Shown piece by piece: positions 1-8,998 of a stretch of 64,000 nucleotides of DNA (positions within the stretch are counted from its first letter, which is position 1; every line of letters starts with the position of its first letter). Source of the stretch: Agrostemma githago (lineage: Eukaryota; Streptophyta; Magnoliopsida; Caryophyllales; Caryophyllaceae); the NCBI GenBank assembly GCA_958450325.1, contig OY288261.1:13567277-13631276 (forward strand), given 5' to 3'. A program made the translations under genes and the position numbers. Below the pieces are notes generated by a model, which saw nothing but the letters and a program-made list of their open reading frames with translations, did no database searches and was not told the DNA's origin.

Positions 1-635
1 CCTTAAATTAATCATCATGGGTTAAATTACAAATAACACGTGATGACTTTTTCTTGATTGTGTATGGAAAATCCTATACACGCTGTGTAAGTGTATCATC
101 TTCTCCATTTAGTGTGGGACTCCTCATCACAAGTCACAATCCATTGAATGCATTGAACTTGCTCTAATACGTTTAAAGTATGGAAAATACAAACCAACTG
201 AATGCATTGAATATCAAAATATTGAGGAGGGGAATATTTATTTAGTGCATCTAACTGCAATCATTGATTTATGGAAACTATTTCGTATATAGTTTTTCAT
301 GCTTTGATTAATCTCAATTATAAATAGATAAACTAGTTTTATCACCCGTGAAGATTCACGGATCAGTTTATAGTTATGTTATATATAAATTGAATTAAAA
401 CTAAAAATGATGAATGAGATATATCATATATGAAGTCAAATAAGATATGTATTAGAGAGTAGAAGAAAAGTATTCATGGTACTATGTACGTGCATTATTA
501 CACTGATTAACTAAAAAAAATTGTGTGATAAACTAAAAAAAAAACCGAAAGGAACATCATCATACTATCTCAAAAATGAGTTAAAAGAAAAAAGAAATCT
601 ACTCTTCCCCTTTTAGGGTCATAATACCATTTTTT
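1..635. other. AT-rich intergenic DNA, nothing recognised
   Basis: This stretch is AT-rich with no convincing ORF on either strand. A short word built around AATGCATTGAA occurs three times between about 140 and 215. I see no terminal repeats, coding homology or RNA gene. It is probably degraded intergenic or repeat-derived sequence. Confidence 0.6.
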
Positions 636-1240
636 AGACCCACAACTTGTTTGACTGAACCAAAATAACTCGTTAATTTATGATCGATACCTTACTCGAT
701 CCGTTCGATTAGTGAGTATTTATTAAAATTAAATAAAATATTTATACCTAAATATTATATTTGGATTTATAATTAAAACTAAATGTTTTTTATTATAAAT
801 ATTCAATGTAATACAACTTTTTTTATCATTTAATTGTAAAATAATTTTAAAAGTTGAATTAATTATTATTTTTTAAATATAAACATTATTAAAGAGTACA
901 ATAATAATATTAAAATAAAAAAACAAATATTAAAAATATTTTTGTTCGACTTAAAAAGTTTATAAAATATATACGCATTCGAAACTATTTTTTACTCTAA
1001 TCCGAAACGTGACCCGTATAACCCGAATTATATTTGATTTGACCCATATTTGGATCCAACCTGCTTGACCCATTTGACAGGTATACATATTACGTTTTCG
1101 CTTTATTTTTGAGGGGTTGAATAACTTTAATTGATGGTGTTAGTTTTCAACCCGTAACCGTAAAGTTAAAGATCAGAGTTCAGACCCTTAAACGGAATTA
1201 AAAGTATAGTCCGGGTACTAATCTTACTCTTAAATATCTT
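636..1240. repeat. GACCCGT-rich dispersed repeat, copy 1
   Basis: This AT-rich block is studded with GACCCGT/ACCCGTATAACCCG words. It is clearly related in sequence and order to a second copy preserved in pieces at about 1375-1564, 2582-2680 and 8506-8790. Both copies share an ATTTATTAAAATTAA section followed by a TATATGCATTCGAAACTATT-type section (copy 2 spelling). The repeat class is not recognised; it could be an old LTR or a Helitron-like fragment. No coding capacity is seen. Confidence 0.6.
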
Positions 1241-1564
1241 TCGATCGGTTTTGCTCTATTGTTTTTAGACATATAAACTCTTTATAGGATTGAATATGTA
1301 CCTGATTAATTATTTAAATCAGTTAAAATATTTAGATACAGTTTTGATTTTGTAATCAACCCTCTTTTTATGGTCGTGAACCCATTTTTTCAACCCGCAA
1401 CTCATTTGACCGATTCCAATGTGACTCGTTAATTTAGGATCGAAACCTGACCCATCTCATTCAACCCGTTCGGTCAGTGAGAATTTATTAAAATTAATAA
1501 AATATTTAAATTTAAATATTATATTTGAATTTATAATTAAAAAATAAATACATATTTTAAATTA

Positions 1565-2572
1565 GCAAAAATTACAAATTACAGCCTTATAAAAATCAAT
1601 TTTTTTCAATTACAGACTTATAAAAAAAATTCAACAATTACTACCTAATAAAGCACTTTTCATTTGCGCTTGCTACCTTAAGTGAACTCTGTTAGATTAG
1701 TAAGCTAATTTTCATCCAAAATTAGATTACGCCTAATCTTGTAACCATTTTGCCCTTGAGTCTATATACTCTTTCTCCAACCTTTATCACTCTTACAAGT
1801 TTTACCGCTCTTTAATTTCTTTACTCTTCAATTCAAATTTTTCACTTTTCAATTTCTTCACCCTTCTCTCTAATGTTTCTACATCTTCATTATTTTAGCC
1901 ACCATCAGTGACTACAATGTATTGAACTCTTGATACAAACAAGGTATGTAACCCTAATTCATGTAAGATTAGCAGACATTTGGCTAAACAAAATCAATAA
2001 CAAATTGCAGAAACCCTAAAAATTGAAATTATCTAATCGACAATCGCATTTGGCTCTCAACGTGCTAATGAACTGCAATAACACTAAAACTACACTTAAT
2101 TCATATAAGAAAGATTAAATTTAAATGCAAATCTGGGTGTCGTTTTAAGAATCGATTAAAAACCCTAAATTAACGAAAAAACCCTAAATTAACAAAGGAT
2201 TTGGGGTTACTTACTTGCAGATTTGTCGTTTCCTTCAATTGCGCCAGAATTTGGTACGGATTTTGGATTCATTTGTCGATTTAATTAGGGTTTAGGGGAT
2301 GGTTGACGAGGAAGGTACGGAGTGAGCAGATGAAGAGAGAAGCAAAAGAGGTTAATCAAGGGGTTAATGAAGTAAACGAGATTTTAACATCGAGGGTATT
2401 TTCGTCAGTTAACAATTTTGAAAACGGAAATCAGCTTACTAATGAATGTAGTCCATATAAGGTAGCAAGCGCAAATGAAAAGTGCTTTATTAGGTAGTAA
2501 TTATTGATTTTTTTATAAGTCTGTAATTGAAAAAAAAATGATTTTTATAAGGTTGTAATGTGTAATTTTCGC
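1565..2572. mobile_element. Non-autonomous Mutator-like (MULE) DNA transposon
   Basis: The element is 1008 bp with long imperfect terminal inverted repeats of about 140 bp (1565-1707 against 2431-2572). The left end begins GCAAAAATTACAAATTACA and the right end, read inward on the minus strand, begins GCGAAAATTACACATTACA. It is flanked by a perfect 9-bp direct repeat TTTAAATTA (1556-1564 and 2573-2581), the size typical of Mutator superfamily insertions. The host repeat continues on both sides, which confirms the boundaries. The interior has no transposase; the 64-codon open frame at 2303-2497 is too short and partly inside the TIR to be credible. The element is therefore non-autonomous and would depend on a MURA-type transposase elsewhere. 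Confidence 0.85.
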
Positions 2573-2671
2573 TTTAAATTACAAAATATTCAATTTAATT
2601 CAATCTTTTTTACTGTATCATTTAATAAAATTTTTTTTTAAAAATTGAATCAATATTTTTGAAGTACAAAC

Positions 2672-2751
<80 letters not shown>

Positions 2752-2752
2752 T
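2672..2752. repeat. (AAT)n/(ATT)n microsatellite
   Basis: A run of AAT units flows directly into a run of ATT units, giving a near-perfect inverted repeat able to fold back. It sits at the boundary between the host repeat and the LINE block and probably grew from LINE 3' tails. Confidence 0.9.
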
Positions 2753-2757
2753 TATTA

Positions 2758-2814
2758 TAAACGGAGCTTGTATTAATAACGATATAAATTACAAGAAGTT
2801 AGTGGGTAGCCGAG

Positions 2815-2862
<48 letters not shown>

Positions 2863-2863
2863 T
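2758..2863 (-). mobile_element. Short LINE 3'-end fragment plus (ATT)n tail
   Basis: On the minus strand, a segment reading CTCGGCTACCCACTAAC (2796-2812) matches the 3' end of the larger LINE at about 4606-4632 (CTCGGCTACCCACCAAT) and is followed by a similar short AT-rich tail. I read it as a severely 5'-truncated relative of that LINE. The adjacent (ATT)n run (2814-2862) is the A-rich tail of the L1-type LINE next door. Confidence 0.45.
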
Positions 2864-4500
2864 TGCAAGAAAATTCATCATTTCATTCCTTTTGAGTGAA
2901 ACTACAATTCAATGCAAAAAAAGCTAACCACTAAAAAAGCGTTAAGCACCTAGCACAATTCGACTTCTAATCCTATTATACTTAGGATTACAATCATCAA
3001 CAAATCTAGCTGAAACTTGGAATTTAATCCGAGCTATAACAGTCTCCACAGTAGCACATTTGTCAGCAAAAAATCTCTTATTCCTTTCTCTCCATATATT
3101 GTGTACCATTGCAGCAACACTAGCCTGTACCAGTGGCATCTTCCAATGCTTTCGCTTCTGAGGAGAAGATATCCATTTCAGTATATCCTTTAGAGATTGA
3201 GCTGATAGTGACATATCCATCCAGTCCATTATAGCTACCCATACTTGCTGTGCAAAAGGACATTTGAAGAACAAATGCCTATTATTCTCTTGGTCTGCAG
3301 TACATAAGCTACATCTGTTAGCCATTTGAAATCCCCTTTTACAAAATTGATCTAATGTGGCTAGCTGTCCTTGAGCAGCCATTGAAGTTGTAATTTTATG
3401 GCTGGGAACTGTAAAAGCATTACTAACTGCTTTCATCCAAGGAATAACTCGCACCTCTTTAAAGAGCAAATAAGCCTTTGAAACCATGAACTTTGAACCC
3501 AAACAGTTATTAATACTGATCTGAGCTGCAGGGATAGAGCCTACAAACTGTATCAGCCTGTCTCTAACATTTAGAATGCCCTTTAAACCAGAGGAAAAAT
3601 ACTCCTTTGAGGAAGCAGTCCAAATATTCTCATTCTTCCAAGCATAGATTTGACACCATTGCGTCCAAATGCTATTCCCTACCCCATTAAGCTGCCAAAC
3701 CCACTTTAAGATAAGTGCAACATTCCAAGCCTCAATATCTTTGATATTAAAACCACCTGTACTCCAAGGAGAACAAATCTCCTTCCATTTTTTGAACACA
3801 AGTTTCCTATCTGTCTCCTTAATTCCCGAATAGAAATTTTACAGATTTTATTAATCCTTTTACTCACAGCTTTGGGAAGCAGAACACTAGAGCACCAGAA
3901 GTTCGCAATACCAAATATTACAGAATTAATCAACTGGGCTTTGCCAGCATAAGACAAGAGATTAGTAGACCAATGATTCACATGATGTTGGAATCTTCAA
4001 AATCAAAGCATCAAACATAGCCACTGAAATCCTATTCTCAGATAAAGGGATGCCTAAATATCTAAAAGGAAAAGACCCTTTTGAGAACTCTGAAGTTTCC
4101 ATAATTGCTTTTTGGACACTATTAGTGACTCCACCAAAGTAAATGCATGTTTTCTCAGGATTAGCATAAAGACCAGATAGGTCTGCAAACTTATTAAGAG
4201 CCACTTTAACTGCAGCAACAGAAGGAACATCCCCCCTAGTGAAGATCATGAGGTCATCTGCAAAAGACCTGATCCTGTAGGCAAATAACTCTGAGAGACT
4301 GAGATAGAACTTTCATGCTCATGACAAAGAGGTAAATGGACAAAGGATCCCCCTGTCTTATTCCACTTTTACCTTGAAGAAAACCTGAAATATCCCCATT
4401 TAGCTTAAAGGAGTACCAAGGACTTGTTATACAACCCATGATCCACTGGATGAAAGTGTTAGGGTAGCCAAAATAAAGGAGCATTTGGTTAATAAAAGCC
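2864..4500 (-). mobile_element. 5'-truncated L1-type LINE
   Basis: This minus-strand LINE remnant contains RT motifs followed by a zinc-binding RT-associated domain and ends in an AAT-rich tail at 2814-2862. The 5' part (endonuclease and N-terminal RT) is missing. It stops abruptly next to the tail of the RLE-type LINE. No clear target duplication is visible because both edges are microsatellite. Confidence 0.8.
2942..4484 (-). pseudogene. L1-type LINE ORF2, C-terminal half, frameshifted
   Basis: Four overlapping or adjacent minus-strand frames (4484-4254, 4249-3962, 3981-3706, 3799-2942) together cover the RT palm to C terminus of a plant L1 ORF2. The first has SGIRQGDPLSIYLFVMSM, the RT motif before the catalytic YxDD. 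The second ends with the conserved PFRYLGIPLS block. The third has the WSTNLLSYAGKAQLINSVIFG block. The last carries a zf-RVT domain: a C-x2-C pair, then an HLFFKCPFAQQVW segment, then an NIWRERNKRFF segment typical of plant LINEs. The catalytic YxDD segment falls in the damaged region near 4250. Frame changes near 4250, 3975 and 3800 make it non-functional. A 285-residue open tail survives, which suggests moderate age. Confidence 0.85.
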
Positions 4501-4508
4501 CATTAAAA

Positions 4509-4560
4509 TTATTATTATTATTGTTATTATTATTATTATTATTATTTATTTATTTATTTT
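4509..4560. repeat. (ATT)n microsatellite, LINE tail
   Basis: This ATT/TTTA run is, on the minus strand, the A-rich tail of the RLE-type LINE that extends from about 8340 down to here. Confidence 0.8.
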
Positions 4561-4603
4561 TATTTTTTTATGGGAGAATTTTATTGATGAAACAAAACGT
4601 AGT

Positions 4604-7600
4604 TTACAAAAAATTGGTGGGTAGCCGAGATGCAATCTGGCCCCCCACCCCCTTAGCTATAGCAAAGCTAAGCCGAGTAAAAATAAAAGGAGCAGCGCGT
4701 GCTCCGGCATCCTGTGCTATCGATAATTTTTGAATCCTTTTAAGCAAGCTGACAGCATCCGCCTCCAATTCCCCTAAAGAAGAAAAAGAAAAAGGCAAGA
4801 ACCCATAACCTAGACCCGCGCACAGGCCCCGATACTTGACGCACTTGCGCCGAGCAGCATCACCCACAACACGTCCTGGTAAGAAGCCGGAGAGCCCGGA
4901 CTGAGTCAAAGGAGAAGACCCAGTAAGATCAACACATACGTCACGCCCCTTGTCCCATGAATAGAGCAGCAAATCAGCGGGTCGCAAGGATCTGTCATGA
5001 TCGTCAATCAGGCCAATATCAACCTCCTTACCTGCCGAGACCCCAGAGCGGAAACAGATATCCAAAAGTGTATCGCGGACGAGGTTATGCCGGTGTTTTA
5101 TACCGACAATACCCGCACATGAGACAGCATGGTCCCCGTAGATATCATCACCAAAAACCCGAGAGCAGGCGGGACACGGCCCAGGCACCGAGAACAAGGG
5201 AACGCCCAACCGATAACTAAGCACACATCGGTACGTCCGACCGTTCATAGTCTGACCCAACCCAGAAATAGGTACAACACGCAGCCAATCAGAACCATGA
5301 CTGCCTTGCTGAGATTTCCACAATTCACCCTGGCGGGGGGTCAAAGAGAAATCTGAATCTGCAGTAGCAACAACCCTCGAGAAATATATGTCTGCCAAAG
5401 ACTTCATAAGTTTGGGGGCAGCGATCTCACTAGGATTACACACAACAGAACCCAAAACCTCCTTAAGCCTACACAAAGCCACATCGAAAGTAGGGCCAGG
5501 GTCCGAAACGCCCGCCGCGTGAAGCAACGTAGCTTGCAAACCCACAGATTGCAGTCGAGACGCCACAAAAGCATAATTAATGACATCTCCAGTGGCATAC
5601 ACCCCAAGCCCTCCAAAAGAAAAGGGAAGGGTGGCAAGCCGCCACTGCCAGTCGCCAAACCCAGGCCCAGACGCAACAACAATACGTTCTAAATGAGAAC
5701 GAAGTGCCGCGTCAAAAGCAAGCTTAGCCGACTCAAAAACAGTAGGTGGGCAAGTACGTAAAGCGAAATAAAGTTTGGAAATACCAGTACAAACCCGGAG
5801 CAACAACAACTCACACTGCGGATCATCAAGCAAAACAACAGAACCCATAAGCGCGATGGTTCTAGTAACTCTACTCATCACAAGTTCACTGCTGAAGTCA
5901 TGACACACACTAACAGGTCCGCCAAGGACTTTGACACCTCGCATCGGTCTGGCGATAGAAGAAGGGAAGACACCAGGAAGTCTGCTCCTAGGATCTTCCA
6001 TGGGCCAAAAAACCTCAGTTTTACTGACATTAAGATGAAGTCCCGATCGAGGACCATCTTCCATAATCAGTTCTAGGACCTTTCCCATGACCATGGTATC
6101 CCCGACGATAGTGCCATCATCCAAGTACCAAGCCTGCAACCTTAAGTCAAAAGAGTCTCGGATCTTACAAACCAAGGGATGTAAAACCAAAGAAAAAAGC
6201 AGAGGACCCAAAGGGTCACCCTGTTGGACCCTCAGACAAGACCACAGGCTGTGCTCACCATAATATAACCGAGCAGGACTAGAATAACAAAATTCCACCC
6301 ACCGGGAAAGAACAGGCAGTGATTACGAACCTCTTGTAACATGATCTCCTGATCCACCATGTTAAAAGCATTCTGAAAGTCCACCAAAAGCATGGAAAGA
6401 CCCACCTCATCACCTTGGTCCTCAACAAGCCGGTTCAAGGCATGCAAGATAGCCTCACCCCCACCAGACACCCCAACCCCAAACCGGAGGCCAGAGAAAT
6501 AGCCACACAGGGACGGACCAATCAGAAAAGCACCAACCTTAGAGACAAGCCGTCTCCAAATCGTATCAACAACAATAGGACGAATGCCACCGCCTGGTTT
6601 AACAAGCGGGGTGAGCGAGGCACTAGCAATGTACTCCCCGAGGACCTGCGGGCAGCTGCCCTCGAGAAAGAGTCTAACCACTCGAGTGGCAGATGCAACC
6701 AAATCATCTGAGACAGCAACTGCGGCACCACTCAAACAATCCAAAAGGTGTTGGGCACGAAAACCGTCCCTCCCACAGGAAGTGCCACGCGGAAAACCTC
6801 TAATCATATCCAGAACCACAGATGCAGACGCGGTCAGGGAATGGTGGTTACCAGGCAAAGAAGGCAAAGCGGGGGAAGGGACAACGGGGTGCTTATCCTT
6901 CAAAGCCACAAGAGTATCATCCGTGTAAGGAGCAACGCCAGAAGAAGAAAGGACACGGACAGCAGCAGTGTAATGTCCATCACAAATCTTCCTCCGACAC
7001 TGCCTAATGTTGAGGTCACTCAAGTCAAGATCCTCATCCACACTAAAAGAAGGAGCAACCTCAGCCAAAGTATCCTGCAGAAGAAGCAAGCGGCCACCCG
7101 GCTCACCCCAACAACGAATGGCACTAAAAAAGACAGCCACCTCATCAAGGACCACCCGAGAAAACCCCAAACGACACTTAGGAGGGATGGATTTAACCGT
7201 ACGTAACCCCTTAGCCAATAGGCGATCCAGAGAAGCCACGTTAAACCCAATAGCCGGAGGACCAACAACGAAACTAGACGACGAAATAGTAGGGACAGAT
7301 GGTCGGGGAAAGCCATATAGGACAAAGCGAATAACCCCGTCCCCACAATTAGGAGCCGCAATAACCTCCCCACCGTGCTTACACCCTATGCTATGAGTAT
7401 GAGTGCGAAAGCAAACTCCACACAAACAAATACCCATCCGACGAAAAGTAGTCTCAGCAGCCAAAAAAACAGATAAAGAAGCAAGAGATTGACGCGTATT
7501 TTCCCGCCGGGCATCCCCCTTACAGTGATGATCACGGAGATGGAAGAGCAACAGACTTTTAACAAGACCCTTACCCCAACCATCCTTACACCTATCGAGG

Positions 7601-7686
7601 CCCGCAAAAGGAAAATGGAACCGCACAAGTTCGGGCATGACAGGACGAAGGCAGAAACGACACGCCAAAGCAGACCGAAAAAGCAA
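4604..7686 (-). pseudogene. Single ORF of RLE-type LINE: zinc finger, RT, restriction-like endonuclease; one frameshift
   Basis: Two minus-strand frames (7686-6232, 484 aa; 6298-4604, 564 aa) overlap by 67 bases and read as one polyprotein broken by a frameshift near 6290-6305. The N terminus has Cys/His residues (CRFC, later HLRDHHC) resembling a DNA-binding zinc finger. RT follows: KPGGGIRPIVV, then LSMLLVDFQNAFNMVD (first catalytic Asp), then VQQGDPLGPLLFSLV, then AWYLDDG (catalytic DD). The C terminus has a Cys-rich knuckle (CPACSRVFGDDIYGDHAVSC) followed by RPADLLLYSW and VCVDLTGSS, which fit the PD...D core of the restriction-like endonuclease of R2-type LINEs. That nuclease nicks the target to prime reverse transcription. 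The clade within RLE LINEs is not determined. The start at 7686 is the first ATG ahead of the zinc finger; a start upstream is possible. Confidence 0.75.
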
Positions 7687-7884
7687 AAATCGCGAAGAAA
7701 TAGAAATGTAGCAAAAGCAAACCCAAAAAGAGAAACCCGAAAAGCAAGAATACGTACAAGAGCAAACCGAAACCGAAAAAGGGACAAAATGAACCTAACC
7801 AACACATGAAGAGAGACAGTTGCAGCCAAGTAGCACCAAAAGCACCGGCCCGAACAACCCACACCAAACAAACCAAGCGTCAAC

Positions 7885-7943
7885 ACGGCATGCTGGAGAA
7901 CAGCAACCCACGGACACACGGCATGCTGGAGAACAGCAACCCC
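7885..7943. repeat. Two-copy direct repeat in LINE 5' region
   Basis: A 26-27-bp word beginning ACGGCATGCTGGAGAACAGC occurs at about 7885-7912 and again at 7917-7943. Tandem repeats in the 5' UTR are common in LINEs and may carry promoter function. Nothing else is recognised here. Confidence 0.7.
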
Positions 7944-8379
7944 GGACAACCCAGGCAGCCCGGCGTTGTCAGAAACTCCGGCGTGGTCAGAACAGGCGCA
8001 AAAACCGACGGCAAAAAGCAACAGTAACCCACGCGCACAAACTCCTCTCAAAACAAAAACCGGCCACCGGCAAAGGAAGGCTGCCGGCGCGCGGTGGTTG
8101 GGTGGCGTGAGGCCTGAGGCGGCGTGAGGCCAGAAGGCGGCAGCGGAGTCGACGTGAAGGTGGCGTTAGCGGACGCCCTAATCACAAACCCGAAACCGAT
8201 ACCGCCCTCCCCGAACTGGTCCCCTCTCCCTCGAACTGGCCCCCTCTCTCTCACTAGTGACGCAGGGCAGAGCGCCGGCAAACAGCGGTGGGACGCCGGC
8301 AGACAGCGGTCGCCGGCAGCCCTTCGTGCCCTAGTATGCCCTAATCGCACGTTCGCCTATCGCTCACCCTTCGTGCCCT

Positions 8380-8466
8380 ATTATTATTATTATTATTGTT
8401 ATTGTTATTATTATTGTTATTATTATTATTATTATTATTGTTGTTGTTGTTGTTGTTGTTATTATT

Positions 8467-8504
<38 letters not shown>

Positions 8505-8505
8505 T
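8380..8505. repeat. Compound (ATT)(GTT)(ATC)n microsatellite
   Basis: A triplet run changes from ATT/GTT mixtures to pure GTT, then ATT, then ATC. It lies at the 5' edge of the RLE-type LINE and the resumption of the host repeat. Apparent poly-Tyr/His or poly-Met frames here are only microsatellite translations. Confidence 0.95.
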
Positions 8506-8813
8506 AAAATTAAAATTATTTTTGCTGGACTTAAAAAGTTGGTAAAAAATATATGCATTCGAAACTATTTCTGACCCTAAACCCCTTAACCCGTATAACC
8601 CAACTCATATTTGATCTGACCCGTATCACCCGATCAGCTGGACCCGTTTCATATGTTTTCATATTATGCTCTCACTTTATTTTTTGCGGGGTCGAGTAAC
8701 ATTAATTGTCGGTGCTAATTTCAACCCTTAATCGTAAAATTAAAGAGTTCGGATCCTTAAATAGAACTAAAACAAAGTTCGGCTACTAATCTCCTTTCTA
8801 TTAAAGAAGGGAC

Positions 8814-8998
8814 TGTAGACACCCATATTTTGACTGCCAGGTGTCTATGGTAGTTTCCAAAAAACACCCGATGATGATCAGACGCTAACATGTTTCTACG
8901 CGCTCGGATATGGGCTCAAAACCATTAGTTGTTGGCTTAAGCACTTACGGAGTACAAATCTCACAAAACTGACCTCAAATCCAGGCCCAGTGGGTCGT
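8814..8998 (+). mobile_element. Element B, first 185 bp of 5' LTR (interrupted)
   Basis: The segment begins TGTAGACACC and matches the first 185 bp of the A LTR with many differences, so it is the start of a related but distinct LTR. It ends exactly at GTCGT (8994-8998), the target duplication of element A. The rest of this LTR resumes at GTCGT 18198-18202 and ends at 20601. Reassembled length is about 2.58 kb. The preceding host bases are GGGAC (8809-8813); the matching duplication at the far end of B lies outside the window. Confidence 0.85.

Larger units (their letters stand above)
4561..8340 (-). mobile_element. RLE-type (R2-superfamily-like) non-LTR retrotransposon, near full length
   Basis: This minus-strand element of about 3.8 kb has a GC-rich 5' region (about 7690-8340), a long coding region (7686-4604) and an AAT-rich 3' tail at 4509-4560. 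Its base composition is much more GC-rich than its surroundings. It differs from the neighbouring L1 remnant by an N-terminal zinc-finger-like region, a single ORF and a C-terminal restriction-like endonuclease, with no N-terminal apurinic endonuclease seen. The 5' boundary is uncertain because it runs into an ATT/GTT/ATC microsatellite (8380-8505). Confidence 0.75.
1375..8790. repeat. GACCCGT-rich dispersed repeat, copy 2, split by three insertions
   Basis: Homology to the 636-1240 repeat resumes in order at about 1375-1564, 2582-2680 and 8506-8790. The MULE-like element (1565-2572) and the LINE block (about 2685-8505) therefore lie inside this second copy. The B element LTR starts 23 bases after the copy's recognisable end. 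No coding capacity of its own is seen. Confidence 0.55.

Noticed and set aside
2303..2497. 64-codon frame
   Set aside because: It lies partly in the right TIR of the MULE-like element, is short and shows no recognisable motif.
7386..8051. 221-codon hydrophobic frame on the minus strand
   Set aside because: It overlaps the start of the LINE ORF in another phase and lies in its GC-rich 5' region; the composition reflects GC skew and no domain is seen.
5129..8110. Many plus-strand frames of 60-150 codons opposite the RLE-type LINE
   Set aside because: They are shadows of the GC-rich minus-strand coding region.
8124..8558. Frames with poly-Tyr, poly-Cys, poly-His or poly-Met runs
   Set aside because: They are translations of the ATT/GTT/ATC microsatellite.
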